A stretch of DNA of 12,391 bases from CAYQAJ01 sp964415245 (GCA_964415245.1 CAYQAJ010000147.1:1-12391), one strand, 5' to 3'; shown: positions 1 to 8,363, counted from the first letter of the stretch. A program made the numbers and translations. Notes: generated by a model from the letters alone, not told the origin.

Positions 1-372
1 TATTTCGACGAACAGCTCGACGTGGTGATGTCGCAGCTTCCCGCGCAGGTACACGAGCTCATCGAGCGCGTGCCGCTGCACGTCGACGACTATCCAACGC
101 CGAAGATCATGCGCAAACTGGGAGTGCGTCGCCGCGGCAACCTGTGCGGATTGTACACGGGCGTGCCGCTCACCAACCGCAGCGTGATGCACTCCGGCAT
201 CCCCAACGACGTGATTCAGATCTTTCGCGAGGGGATTCTGAACATGGCCGTCGATTACCGTGGGAACATCGATGAGGAGGAGCTGCGCAAGCAAATTCGG
301 CTGACGATTCTGCACGAATTGGGCCATCACCACGGAATGAACGAGGACGAGCTGCGCGAGCTGGGGTATTGA
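1..372 (+). CDS. Small zincin-like metallopeptidase family protein (5' partial)
   Basis: The reading frame is open from base 1 to the TGA at 370-372. The GTG at 22 is unlikely to be the true start, because the upstream codons (YFDEQLDVVMSQLP) already match the N-terminal helix usual in this family, so the gene begins outside the window. Near the C-terminus is the zinc motif HELGHHHGMNEDEL (from base 313): HExxH with the catalytic Glu, a following Gly and acidic residues. The remaining length, about 123 codons, and the motif close to the end fit the minimal metalloprotease-like family (Pfam Zincin_1 type), usually 110-150 aa and cytoplasmic. The family's substrates are poorly known, so I give no specific role. 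No signal peptide or membrane segment is visible. The next gene lies about 100 nt downstream behind its own promoter-like sequence. Confidence 0.8.
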   Translation, partial: YFDEQLDVVMSQLPAQVHELIERVPLHVDDYPTPKIMRKLGVRRRGNLCGLYTGVPLTNRSVMHSGIPNDVIQIFREGILNMAVDYRGNIDEEELRKQIRLTILHELGHHHGMNEDELRELGY

Positions 373-394
373 TGGAAGAGGTCGCGCAATTTGG

Positions 395-423
395 TTGCAA
401 GTCGGCCGCTCGCGAGTTCTAAT
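395..423 (+). promoter_or_regulatory. Putative sigma-70 promoter for the beta-propeller gene
   Basis: TTGCAA at 395-400 (4/6 to TTGACA) and TCTAAT at 418-423 (5/6 to TATAAT) are separated by exactly 17 nt. The predicted transcription start near 430 gives a leader of about 40 nt ahead of the ATG at 472. Found by eye only. Confidence 0.4.
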
Positions 424-471
424 GGCGCGGGTCCAGAAGTGTGTTCTATTCGAGAGTTAGGGGTGATTCTT

Positions 472-1536
472 ATGCGAAACCGCAAGCGACGTGGCTGGCG
501 CCGTGGGGTTCTTGGTTGGCACTATCGGCCCGCGCTCGGTGTGGCGCTGTTCGCGGCGATGCTGTTCGGGATGTCGCAGGCTCGCGCCGAAACGCAGCGT
601 CAGCTTTGGGTGACCAACGCCTATGGCAACGACGTCCACGTGTTCGACGTCGATACGTTCGAGCTGATTCGCCGCATCGAGGTCGGGCCGAACCCGCACG
701 GCATTTCGGCCACGGCCGACGGCAAGACCGTGCACGTGGCGCTCGAAAACTTCGGTGGTGAGGAGGGAGAGCTGGTCTGGATCGACGCTCCGACCGGCAA
801 GGTTCTGCACAGCATCAAAGTAGGTCCCCGCCCCAACGAGAACGAGTGCACGCCCGACGGCAAGTGGATCTACGTTCCCTGCGACGACGGTTATTACTGG
901 GTTATCGACGGCGAGCAGCACAAGGTCGTCACCCGTATCGAAACGGGTGGCCGGCCGCACAACACCGTCATCTCGCCCGACGGGAAACGGATGTACCTTT
1001 GTCCCATGGGCAACCCCAGAAAAGTGACGATCGTCGACATCGAGGCAGGTCACAAGGTCATCGGCGAAATCCCCTTCGACAACGTGGTTCGACCGCCGGC
1101 CATTTCGGGAGACGAAAAGCTGTTCTTCGAGAACATCGACGGGCTGGTCGGGTTTCAGGTCGCCGACATCGCCGCGCGCAAGGTCGTGCGAACGGTTGAG
1201 GAACACATCGCCGACGATAAGAAGGACGTTCCCACCCGTTCGCACGGGATTTGCGTGCGTCCCGATCAAAAGGAAATCTGGTCGTGCAACGTGGAGCACG
1301 ACACGGTGCACGTGCACGAGATGACGAGCGGCGAATACAAAGAAATCGCCACGATTGCGATGCCAGGCCGCATTTACTGGGTCTCTTTCACGCCCGACAG
1401 CAAATACGGATTTGTCAGCGTGCGCAGCCACGGTCAGGTGGCGGTGGTCGACTGCGAGACGAAGGAAATCGTCAAGTTGTTGGACGTTGGCAAGGAGCCA
1501 AAGCGCACGCAAGTGATCGACGTGCCGAAGGAGTAG
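472..1536 (+). CDS. Exported YVTN-type beta-propeller protein
   Basis: This is a 354-aa exported repeat protein. I chose the ATG at 472 because AGGGG (459-463) sits 8 nt upstream and translation from there gives a signal peptide: an Arg/Lys-rich N-region (MRNRKRRGWRR), a hydrophobic core of roughly residues 20-34, and a likely cleavage after SQARA (residue 39). The frame is also open back to a TTG at 391, which would bury the signal. The mature part is made of repeats of about 40-45 aa with strands such as LWVTNAYGNDVHVFD, a 'V/I-x-x-G-P/R-P' turn and 'SPDGK' or 'TPDGK' loops; these are YVTN/NHL/WD-like propeller blades, and the length fits seven. Such proteins occur in the periplasm or on the surface, sometimes beside redox enzymes, but no haem CxxCH or enzymatic motif is present. 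It is probably a binding or scaffold protein; the ligand is unknown. The ExbD-like gene follows after 49 nt and may be co-transcribed. Confidence 0.85.
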   Translation: MRNRKRRGWRRGVLGWHYRPALGVALFAAMLFGMSQARAETQRQLWVTNAYGNDVHVFDVDTFELIRRIEVGPNPHGISATADGKTVHVALENFGGEEGELVWIDAPTGKVLHSIKVGPRPNENECTPDGKWIYVPCDDGYYWVIDGEQHKVVTRIETGGRPHNTVISPDGKRMYLCPMGNPRKVTIVDIEAGHKVIGEIPFDNVVRPPAISGDEKLFFENIDGLVGFQVADIAARKVVRTVEEHIADDKKDVPTRSHGICVRPDQKEIWSCNVEHDTVHVHEMTSGEYKEIATIAMPGRIYWVSFTPDSKYGFVSVRSHGQVAVVDCETKEIVKLLDVGKEPKRTQVIDVPKE

Positions 1537-1585
1537 CCCACTGCGATTGCACGGACGATGCCGAGGTGGACGGGAGAGACGTGTG

Positions 1586-2161
1586 ATGGGATACCATGAC
1601 AGACACGAATCGGGTGGCGGTTCGAATGCCGTGCTCGTGGTGGCCATTGTGCTGGCGCTGTTGCTGGGCGTGCCGCTGGTGTTGGGCGTGGTCTTGGTGT
1701 TCTTGGGGGGACTGTTCTTTGTGGGCGCCCGATCCGAAATGGACTCGATTCCCCCCATTCCCATTGCCGAGTCCGGGCCGGCCGATCCCGCCGCGGCGCA
1801 AACTCCGCCGGAAGCAAAAGCGCCACCGCGACAACCGCCGTCGATCGAGCAGGGCTCGGAGCAGGGTCCGCAGTCGTTGGAGATAACGATCGACGAAATG
1901 GGGCAGCTTAAGGTTGACGGCATGGGAATCACTGCGGACGATTTGCCGCAATGGATTGAGGAGCGCTTCGGCGACCCGGCCGAGGGAGTTAGTGCGACAA
2001 TCCTGGCAAACCGTAAGGCTAAGTATTTGCACGTCGCTCGTGTCCTCAGTCTTTTGACCGAGGCGGGCGTCGAACAGGTGCAGGTGCGGCAGGCCGATGC
2101 TTCCGCCGAATCCCCCACTTTACTGGACTCCGGCGAACCGGTCGACTCTACCCAGCCCTGA
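1586..2161 (+). CDS. Membrane-anchored protein with ExbD/TolR-like C-terminal domain
   Basis: This 191-aa protein starts at the ATG at 1586, preceded by GGGAGAG (1572-1578) at 7-nt spacing. The frame is open further up to a TTG at 1547, but that has no such site. The order is: a short Gly-rich cytoplasmic N-terminus (HESGGGS); a long uncharged hydrophobic stretch, about residues 15-47, which could be one long or two short membrane segments; a Pro/Ala/Gln-rich linker (about 55-95); and a compact C-terminal domain (about 97-170). That domain has the pattern of the ExbD/TolR periplasmic fold: a beta strand ending in a Gly turn (LEITIDEMGQLKVDG), a helix, then ANRKAKYLHVARVLSLLTEAGV and a final strand (EQVQVRQ). 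The membrane helix lacks the Asp and 'NVTPLVDV'-like motif of proton-channel ExbD/TolR, and no ExbB/TolQ gene is adjacent. Proton-driven energy transduction is therefore not supported. The family call is my pattern reading and moderately uncertain. Confidence 0.6.
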   Translation: MGYHDRHESGGGSNAVLVVAIVLALLLGVPLVLGVVLVFLGGLFFVGARSEMDSIPPIPIAESGPADPAAAQTPPEAKAPPRQPPSIEQGSEQGPQSLEITIDEMGQLKVDGMGITADDLPQWIEERFGDPAEGVSATILANRKAKYLHVARVLSLLTEAGVEQVQVRQADASAESPTLLDSGEPVDSTQP

Positions 2162-2199
2162 TCGCGTGGACTAACGGCGCACGCGGCTCGAGCTAGCAT

Positions 2200-2215
2200 C
2201 CTGAGCCGACTCAGG
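2200..2215. repeat. Short perfect hairpin in the gap before the M16 gene
   Basis: CCTGAG-CCGA-CTCAGG is a perfect 6-bp stem with a 4-nt loop, about 40 nt after the stop of the ExbD-like gene and upstream of the next promoter. It has no T-run, so it is at best a weak terminator or RNA-processing hairpin. Confidence 0.3.
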
Positions 2216-2271
2216 CACCGGGAATGGGGCCGAAAAGAGCGCGCGACGGCGAATCCCGTACCCCAGCCCCT

Positions 2272-2300
2272 TTGACAGGCGCGCCGTGTTTTCCGATTAT
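2272..2300 (+). promoter_or_regulatory. Putative sigma-70 promoter of the M16 peptidase gene
   Basis: A perfect TTGACA (2272-2277) is followed after exactly 17 nt by GATTAT (2295-2300, 4/6 to TATAAT). A start near 2307 would give a leader of about 45 nt to the ATG at 2352. This suggests that the peptidase is transcribed separately from the propeller/ExbD-like pair. Confidence 0.5.
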
Positions 2301-2351
2301 GGTCTCGGCGCCCGAACTCCGTATTCTCTCCCCCGCGCACGAGGTCTTTTC

Positions 2352-5117
2352 ATGTCTCGCCGAACGTTGCCATGGCTGTTGGGGGTGGCGATCGCCGCCG
2401 GCTTGTTGTTGTGCGTTCGTTCGCCGCTCTTGGCGGCCGACGCCCCGGAAAAAGTGGCCAGCGTCGAGGGAATCACCGAGTACCGGCTCGACAACGGACT
2501 CCGCGTGCTGTTGTTCCCGGATGCCTCGCAACCGACGGTGACGGTCAGCATGACCGTGTTCGTCGGTTCGCGGCACGAAGGTTCGGGCGAAGGGGGCATG
2601 GCCCACTTGCTGGAGCATATGCTCTTCAAGGGCACCCCCACACACCCCGAAGTCCCCAAGGTGCTTCAGGAGCGCGGGGCGCGGTTCAACGGCACGACTT
2701 CGGACGATCGCACCAACTACTTCGAAACGCTTCCGGCCAGCGACGACAACCTCGAGTTCGCGCTCCGCCTGGAGGCCGACCGACTGGTCAACAGCAACAT
2801 CAAAGCCGAGGACCTGGCCTCGGAAATGACGGTGGTGCGCAACGAGTTCGAGGCCGGCGAGAACTCGCCCCAGCGCGTTCTGCTGCAAGAGATGGGTGCC
2901 GTCGCGTACGACTGGCACAACTACGGCAAGGCCACCATCGGTAACCGCAGCGACATCGAGCTCGTGCCTGTCGAGCGGCTCCGCCCGTTCTATGAGAAGT
3001 ATTACCAACCCGATAACACCATGCTGGTGGTGGCCGGGCGGTTCGAGGAGAAGCAAGCGCTCGATCTGGTGCAAAAGTACTTTGGATCGCTGCCGCGTCC
3101 CGAGCGTGAGCTGTTGCCGACGTACACGGTCGAGCCCCCGAGCGACGGCGAACGGTCGGTTACGGTGCGCCGCGTGGGCGAGGTGGGGCTGGTGGGCATC
3201 GCCTACCATGTTCCCGCCGCGGCCCATCCCGACTTCGCGGCGCTGGAAATCCTCAGCTATATCTACGCCGACGAACCGGCCGGGCGGCTGTACAAGCCGC
3301 TCATCGAATCGAAGAAGGCCTCCAGCATGTTCGGGTTTGTCGAAGCGCGGCACGATCCGAGCCTGCTGCTTGCCATGGCCGAGGTTCGCAAGGACTCGTC
3401 GCTCGACGAAGTGCGCGACATACTCATCGATGTGGTCGAAGGCGTGGCCAAGACTGGCGTAGCGGCCGAAGAGGTCGACCGCGCCCGCCAGCAGATTCTG
3501 AAAGAGCGCGAGCTCGAACAGGGAAACACCAGCCGCCTGGCCGTGGCGCTGAGCAACTGGGCGGCCCAAGGCGATTGGCGGCTGTACTTCCTGTTTCGCG
3601 ACCGCATCGAGGCGGTGACTCCCGAGCAGGTGACCGAAGTCGCCAAGCGGTACATCACCCGCAACAACCGCACGCTGGGTCTGTTCATTCCCACAGGAGG
3701 GCCGCAGCGAGTCGCCATTCCCGAGTCGCCCGACGTCGAGGCTCTCGTGGCCGACTACACCGGTCGCGACGCGGTCTCGCAGGGCGAGCAATTCGAGCCC
3801 ACTCCCGCGAATATCGAAGTCCGCCTGACGCGCGAAACGCTTGGCGCCGGCGTCAAGGCGACGTTCCTGCCCAAGAAAACGCGGGGAGAGGTCGTGCAAT
3901 TGCGGCTGACCTTGCGCTATGGCAACGGCGAGAATCTGCGTTCGTTCGAGACGGCTGCCGAATTGTTGCCCGAGTTGATGACTCGCGGCACGCGGCGGAT
4001 GTCCTATCAGGAATTGCAAGACGCGCTGAATAAAAACTTTGCCACGCTCGGCGCCGCGGGCTCGCCCGGCGTGGCCACGTTCAGCATGCAGACGAAGCGG
4101 GAAAATCTCCCCGCTGCGCTCGACATTCTGCGACAAGTGCTCCGCTCGCCGCGGCTCCCCTCGGACGAGTTGGAATTCATTCGACGGCAGCGTCTGGCCG
4201 ACCTCGAGAAGCAGCTTGCCGAGCCCGACGACCTGGCCTTTAACTTGCTTCGGCGGACCGTGAACCCTTATCCCCAGGACGACGTGCGCTACAACGCCAC
4301 CATCGCCCAGCAGATCGAGCGATTGCAGGCCGTCACGCCGCAGCAGGTCGCCGTGCTCTACGAGAATTACCTCGGCTCTCAGGCGGGCGAGTTGGTAGTG
4401 GTGGGCGACTTTGATCCGGCCGAGGTGCGGCCCCTGCTCTCGGACATGCTGGCCGACTGGAAGGCAACGAAATCGTACGCCCGCCTTGCCGATAAGGCGT
4501 TTACCGACGTGCCCGGCGGGAAGCAAGTTGTGCAAACGCCCGACAAGGCCAACGCCGTCTATGCCGCCGGTCAAGTGGTGGCCATGAGCGACGCGCACCC
4601 GGATTACCCGGCGCTGGTGCTGGGCAACTTCATCTTCGGCGGCGGATCGCTCTCGTCGCGGTTGGGCGATCGCGTCCGCCAACAGGAAGGGCTTAGCTAC
4701 GGCGTCGTTTCGTATTACCGGGCCGAGGCTCTCGACGAGCGGGCCTCCGTCACCATCTATGCGATCTCCAATCCGCAGAATGTAGCGAAGGTGGCCGACG
4801 TGATTGCCGAGGAGCTGGAGCGGATGCTCCGCGACGGCGTTACCGAAGAGGAGCTTCAGCGAGCTAAGCAGGGCTACCTGCAAGCGCAAACCGTGCGGCG
4901 CACGAGCGATGCGGCGCTGAGCGGCATCCTGGCCAACTGCTCGGAGGCCGATCGTACCATGGGGTACTACGCCGATTTCGAGAAGCGCATCGCCGCCCTG
5001 ACCTGTGACGACGTCGTGCAGGCGTGGCGGCGGCACATCGACCCCAAACGCCTGGTGATCGTCACGGCCGGCGATTTCACCCAGAAGCCCGAGGAGCAGG
5101 GCCCAGGCGACAAGTGA
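2352..5117 (+). CDS. Exported full-length M16 (pitrilysin-type) zinc peptidase
   Basis: This 921-aa protein starts at the ATG at 2352; GAGGT (2341-2345) lies 6 nt upstream and the start gives a clean signal peptide (MSRRTLPW, hydrophobic 9-22, cleavage around residue 28). An earlier in-frame ATG at 2286 would precede the signal by 22 residues and is disfavoured. The first catalytic module carries the inverted zinc motif HLLEH (His85, Glu88, His89), and NEFEAGENS about 76 residues later supplies the third ligand (Glu165). The second half (from about residue 470) repeats the M16 fold, but the HxxEH position reads ELLPEL, so it is a non-catalytic clamshell partner. The C-terminal module keeps the Arg and Tyr of 'SRLGDRVRQQEGLSYG', which in M16 enzymes contact substrate. 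Members degrade peptides in a closed chamber; here the place is periplasmic and the substrate unknown. It has its own promoter-like sequence, and the next gene follows after 220 nt. Confidence 0.9.
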   Translation: MSRRTLPWLLGVAIAAGLLLCVRSPLLAADAPEKVASVEGITEYRLDNGLRVLLFPDASQPTVTVSMTVFVGSRHEGSGEGGMAHLLEHMLFKGTPTHPEVPKVLQERGARFNGTTSDDRTNYFETLPASDDNLEFALRLEADRLVNSNIKAEDLASEMTVVRNEFEAGENSPQRVLLQEMGAVAYDWHNYGKATIGNRSDIELVPVERLRPFYEKYYQPDNTMLVVAGRFEEKQALDLVQKYFGSLPRPERELLPTYTVEPPSDGERSVTVRRVGEVGLVGIAYHVPAAAHPDFAALEILSYIYADEPAGRLYKPLIESKKASSMFGFVEARHDPSLLLAMAEVRKDSSLDEVRDILIDVVEGVAKTGVAAEEVDRARQQILKERELEQGNTSRLAVALSNWAAQGDWRLYFLFRDRIEAVTPEQVTEVAKRYITRNNRTLGLFIPTGGPQRVAIPESPDVEALVADYTGRDAVSQGEQFEPTPANIEVRLTRETLGAGVKATFLPKKTRGEVVQLRLTLRYGNGENLRSFETAAELLPELMTRGTRRMSYQELQDALNKNFATLGAAGSPGVATFSMQTKRENLPAALDILRQVLRSPRLPSDELEFIRRQRLADLEKQLAEPDDLAFNLLRRTVNPYPQDDVRYNATIAQQIERLQAVTPQQVAVLYENYLGSQAGELVVVGDFDPAEVRPLLSDMLADWKATKSYARLADKAFTDVPGGKQVVQTPDKANAVYAAGQVVAMSDAHPDYPALVLGNFIFGGGSLSSRLGDRVRQQEGLSYGVVSYYRAEALDERASVTIYAISNPQNVAKVADVIAEELERMLRDGVTEEELQRAKQGYLQAQTVRRTSDAALSGILANCSEADRTMGYYADFEKRIAALTCDDVVQAWRRHIDPKRLVIVTAGDFTQKPEEQGPGDK

Positions 5118-5125
5118 CCGGTCGC

Positions 5126-5163
5126 CGCTTCGCGCGTTATGGAATGCCCCTCGGAGCGAAGCG
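5126..5163. repeat. Inverted repeat after the M16 stop codon
   Basis: CGCTTCGC (5126-5133) is exactly complementary to GCGAAGCG (5156-5163) across a 22-nt loop, starting 9 nt after the stop codon. No T-run follows. It may stabilise the 3' end or act as a weak terminator. Confidence 0.25.
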
Positions 5164-5202
5164 AAATCCCCGAAATCCCGCAGCTCGCCACGGTGGGGGT
5201 CG

Positions 5203-5231
5203 AATACAGCCTCTCAAGGGGTCTGTATAAT
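5203..5231 (+). promoter_or_regulatory. Putative promoter of the large unknown exported protein
   Basis: TATAAT at 5226-5231 is a perfect -10. At 17-nt spacing the -35 position (5203-5208) reads AATACA, only 3/6, so the upstream element is poor. The predicted start near 5238 leaves about 100 nt of leader to the ATG at 5338. Confidence 0.45.
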
Positions 5232-5337
5232 AGGGCGAAGGATAGAGCGGATGTCGTATGTTTGCGAAGCGGCACGTCCCGCCTTGCGGCGACGATCCCT
5301 CTCACTTGTGCACACCTTCCTGACGGAGCAGACCGCA

Positions 5338-8166
5338 ATGCAGCGATCTCATTGGTCGGCACCGCTTGCCGCGATACTTGTAACATTGGCGTTGGTGCCC
5401 GCCGCCGCGCTGGCCCAGGGACGCCTCGACGGGGAGGCGATTCCCGGCCGACCCTTCGGCATCGCCCGCGTCACCATTCCCGTGGATCAAGCGCTGGCGG
5501 CCGACGCAATCGAGTCGGGCGGCTTCCTGTTAGTCGAGGACGATGGCCGCGCGCTCTATCCGGTGTTCGCCACCGGCGTGGTTCGTCGGGCGATCGGCGA
5601 GGTGCTCGGTGTGGTCGACCTTCGTGGGCCGGGGCCCGAGCCGCAGACCGTTCATTTTCTCTTCACCGGCAGCGAACCGCTCAAGCTGACCATCTACACG
5701 CCGCAACCGGTCCGACTGGTGTTGACGCCCGCAGTGCAGCCGGCCCGAGCGCAAACTCGTCTGTCCCGCACCTGGTGGCGGCAATACGTGGCCAGTGCGC
5801 GTCGGCAGGTCGAGTCGGGCGACCATCCGCCCCTCATGGAAACGTATCTGACGGGGATGCTGGCCTCTCGGTTGGGCACCGATCCGCCACGGCTTGACGC
5901 ACGCGACCGGGACGAAGAGAGCCAACTGCGGCAAACCCTGGAGCTATTGGCCGGCACCGAGAAGCTCCGCGCCGCCACCATGCGCGACACGCTCGCCGGC
6001 CGCCGAGTGCTCGAACCGGCCGATCGGCCGCTTCCGCCCGACGCCCAGTGGCTCGAACCGGTCGCGCCCCGCCTCGAGGGAGAAGTCGCCGTCGAGCCTC
6101 TGGCGATGCGCGTGCCGGTCGAATGCTTCTACGCGCGATTCGGCAAGTTCAGCAACTACCTTTGGCTCGATGCCCTCATGAAGCAATACGGCGGCGACCT
6201 GAGCCGCATGATTCAGCTCCGCGCCCACAACGCGGGTCTGAGCGAGCGGATGCAGAGGCAGTTGGCGTTGAAACAGTCAGTGCTGGCCGAATTGCTGGGC
6301 GACACTGTGATCGCCGACGTGGCGCTCATCGGCCGCGACTGTTACACCAGCGAGGGAGCCGCCGTCGGTATGATCTTTCAGGCCCGCAACAACGCGGCCT
6401 TGAGCACCGATCTCAACAAGCAGCGGGCCGATGCCCTCGATCGGGAGAAAGCAATCGGCGCCAAGCTCGAAACGGTTCGCATCGCCGATCGCGATGTCTC
6501 GTTCCTCTCCACGCCCGACAACCAGCTTCGCTCGTATTACGCCGTCGACGGCAATTTCCATTTGGTCACCACTTCGCGTGCGATCGTCGAGCGATTCTTC
6601 GAAACGGGCGAAGGGCACGGATCGCTGGGCGATTGGCCCGACTTCCGGCTGGCTCGCTCGGTGATGCCGTTGGACCGTGGCGACACGGTGTTCGTGTACT
6701 TCTCGGCGCCGTTCTTTCAGGGGTTGGTGAGCCCGCAGTACCAGGTCGAGTTGGCTCGCCGCCTGGAGGCAGTCACCGATATCGAGCTGTTGCAGCTTGC
6801 CCGCCTGGCCGCCAAAGGCGAAGGCCAGCCGCACGAATCGATCGACGATCTCGTCCGCGGCGGGTTCCTCCCGGCCAATTTCGGCCGCCGCAACGACGGT
6901 AGCGGCCCGATAACGCGCGACGGGGTTGTCGGCGATTCGCTCCGCGGGGCGCGGGGCACGTTCGTTCCCGTTCCCGACGTAAAGATCGAAGGCATTACGC
7001 AAAGTGAGGCCGCCCGGTGCGCCGCCCGATCGGCCTGGTACGTCGAGAACTGGCGGAACCTGGACCCGCTGATGATCGGCATCCGCCGCGAACCTTTGCG
7101 CGAGGCGCGGCGCGAACGACTGGTGATCGACGCCAACGTCACGCCGTTCGCCGAGGGCAAATACGGCTGGCTGGCGTCGATGCTCGGTCCCCCCACCACG
7201 GCCCGCATCACGCCCGCGCCCGGCGACATCGTCACCATGCAGGGTGTGTTTCGCGGCAACGGTCGCGATGCTGAAATCCCCTTGCACCACATTTTCCTGG
7301 GCATCCAGGACACGGCCCCGCTGGGCGACGTGCGGCCCACCAACTTCCTCCGCGTGCTGGAAATCATGCGAACGACGCCGGGCTACCTGGGCGGCTGGCC
7401 CGCACCCGGCATTCTCGACTGGCTGCCGCTTGTGTTCACCAACGGGCCCGACGAGCTGGGTTATTCCCGCCTACCGCTGGGCGTGTGGCGGCGGCAATGG
7501 GATGCGTTTTCCGTCCTCTCGTTCGATCGCGACTTGCTCGATCGCGTCACGCCGCATCTCACGGTTGAGGAGGTCGACAGTCCGGCGCAGGTCCGCGTAC
7601 ACGTGGGCGACCTTCCCCAGTCGAAGCTGACGCACTATGTCAACATGCTCTATTACCAGCGGGCCCGACAGGCGAGCCTTGGCAATTTACAGCTCGTGCA
7701 CGCCGCCTCGCAGCAGTTCGGCGTGCCACGGGATGAGGCGCTTGCCGCGGTCGAAAAGCTGCTCGACGTGCGTCTGGACTGCACGTTGGGCGGCGACTAC
7801 GAGCTGGTCCAGGCCGATGAGGAGAGCATGCCGCTGTGGACCTCGACCCGATTGCGCCCGGCGGCGGATCCGACTGCCTGGCAGCCTCCCGGCGACTACA
7901 CGGCGCCAATCCTCGAGTGGTTCCACGGGCTGGATGGCGAGCTGATCAAGTTCGACAACCGCGTGCTGGTGCACACGGAGATCGACATGGAGCACAAGCC
8001 GAAGCAGGGGGGCCTGTCGATTCCCACGTTCGACTTCTTCGGAAACGGCAAGAAGCCTACGGGTGGGCAGGCCGACGACTCGCCGTTCGGCGACACCGAA
8101 AAGCCGAAGCTGGAAGTCGTGCCGCCCCCGCGCACCAAAGACCGCGACGGGGTTCGGGATTTTTGA
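5338..8166 (+). CDS. Large exported protein of unknown function (about 942 aa)
   Basis: I do not recognise this family. The ATG at 5338 has GGAG (5325-5328) 9 nt upstream and gives a typical signal peptide (MQRSHWS, hydrophobic 8-25, cleavage after ALA at residue 26). An in-frame ATG at 5251, 8 nt after AAGGA, would add 29 residues, and its ribosome site would sit at the very 5' end of the predicted mRNA. After cleavage comes a strand-rich N-terminal part to about residue 135, then a helical Arg/Glu-rich stretch. A segment with well-ordered motifs follows (FYARFGKFSNYLWL at 264-277, LLGDTVIADVALIGRDCY at 319-336), then about 500 residues without zinc, nucleophile or nucleotide motifs that I can identify. 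The C-terminal tail is Pro/Lys/Asp-rich and looks disordered. No second membrane segment is evident, so a soluble periplasmic protein or one held by partners is likely. Conservation among planctomycetes is my expectation, not shown here. Confidence 0.75.
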   Translation: MQRSHWSAPLAAILVTLALVPAAALAQGRLDGEAIPGRPFGIARVTIPVDQALAADAIESGGFLLVEDDGRALYPVFATGVVRRAIGEVLGVVDLRGPGPEPQTVHFLFTGSEPLKLTIYTPQPVRLVLTPAVQPARAQTRLSRTWWRQYVASARRQVESGDHPPLMETYLTGMLASRLGTDPPRLDARDRDEESQLRQTLELLAGTEKLRAATMRDTLAGRRVLEPADRPLPPDAQWLEPVAPRLEGEVAVEPLAMRVPVECFYARFGKFSNYLWLDALMKQYGGDLSRMIQLRAHNAGLSERMQRQLALKQSVLAELLGDTVIADVALIGRDCYTSEGAAVGMIFQARNNAALSTDLNKQRADALDREKAIGAKLETVRIADRDVSFLSTPDNQLRSYYAVDGNFHLVTTSRAIVERFFETGEGHGSLGDWPDFRLARSVMPLDRGDTVFVYFSAPFFQGLVSPQYQVELARRLEAVTDIELLQLARLAAKGEGQPHESIDDLVRGGFLPANFGRRNDGSGPITRDGVVGDSLRGARGTFVPVPDVKIEGITQSEAARCAARSAWYVENWRNLDPLMIGIRREPLREARRERLVIDANVTPFAEGKYGWLASMLGPPTTARITPAPGDIVTMQGVFRGNGRDAEIPLHHIFLGIQDTAPLGDVRPTNFLRVLEIMRTTPGYLGGWPAPGILDWLPLVFTNGPDELGYSRLPLGVWRRQWDAFSVLSFDRDLLDRVTPHLTVEEVDSPAQVRVHVGDLPQSKLTHYVNMLYYQRARQASLGNLQLVHAASQQFGVPRDEALAAVEKLLDVRLDCTLGGDYELVQADEESMPLWTSTRLRPAADPTAWQPPGDYTAPILEWFHGLDGELIKFDNRVLVHTEIDMEHKPKQGGLSIPTFDFFGNGKKPTGGQADDSPFGDTEKPKLEVVPPPRTKDRDGVRDF

Positions 8167-8175
8167 GCGTCCGTC

Positions 8176-8195
8176 ATTCCCGCGGAGGCGGGAAT
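8176..8195. repeat. ATTCCCGC hairpin, dRS3-like, possible terminator
   Basis: ATTCCCGC-GGAG-GCGGGAAT is a perfect 8-bp stem with a 4-nt loop, 10 nt after the stop codon of the preceding gene. It fits the pattern ATTCCC-N8-GGGAAT known from dispersed repeats in other bacteria such as Neisseria dRS3. Only TTT (8195-8197) overlaps and follows the stem, so termination is possible but not strong. Confidence 0.5.
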
Positions 8196-8229
8196 TTAAG
8201 GCGGGGATGGGGGTTGGGGTATAAAGTCG

Positions 8230-8248
8230 CCTCTCGCTCCGCGAGAGG
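8230..8248. repeat. Second perfect hairpin just before the assembly gap
   Basis: CCTCTCGC-TCC-GCGAGAGG is a perfect 8-bp stem with a 3-nt loop, ending 15 nt before the Ns. With the upstream hairpin it makes a small repeat cluster at the place where the assembly broke. A G-rich stretch with three runs of 4-5 Gs (8203-8219) lies between them. Confidence 0.5.
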
Positions 8249-8263
8249 GCGTTGCCTCGCTAC

Positions 8264-8363
8264 NNNNNNNNNNNNNNNNNNNNNNNNNNNNNNNNNNNNN
8301 NNNNNNNNNNNNNNNNNNNNNNNNNNNNNNNNNNNNNNNNNNNNNNNNNNNNNNNNNNNNNNN
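8264..8363. other. Assembly gap (100 Ns)
   Basis: Exactly 100 Ns, the conventional length for a scaffold gap of unknown size. Whether genes are missing here cannot be told. The left flank is hairpin-rich and the right flank begins directly with heptamer repeats. Confidence 0.99.

Noticed and set aside
472..588. Twin-arginine (Tat) signal on the propeller protein
   Set aside because: The N-terminus is rich in Arg pairs but none is followed by the x-F-L-K pattern; a long-N-region Sec signal explains it better.
457..2340. A 627-codon open frame on the minus strand across the propeller and ExbD-like genes
   Set aside because: It spans two convincing plus-strand genes and their spacers and shows no domain; it is an antisense artefact of codon bias.
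2211..5036. A 941-codon open frame on the minus strand opposite the M16 gene
   Set aside because: It mirrors the M16 gene almost exactly, has low-complexity His/Arg/Gly/Leu composition and no family motif, and arises from GC-rich third codon positions. The plus strand encodes a clear zinc peptidase.
6277..7290. A 337-codon minus-strand frame within the large unknown gene
   Set aside because: It lacks motifs, start context and independent composition. The plus-strand frame has a signal peptide and runs unbroken over 940 codons.
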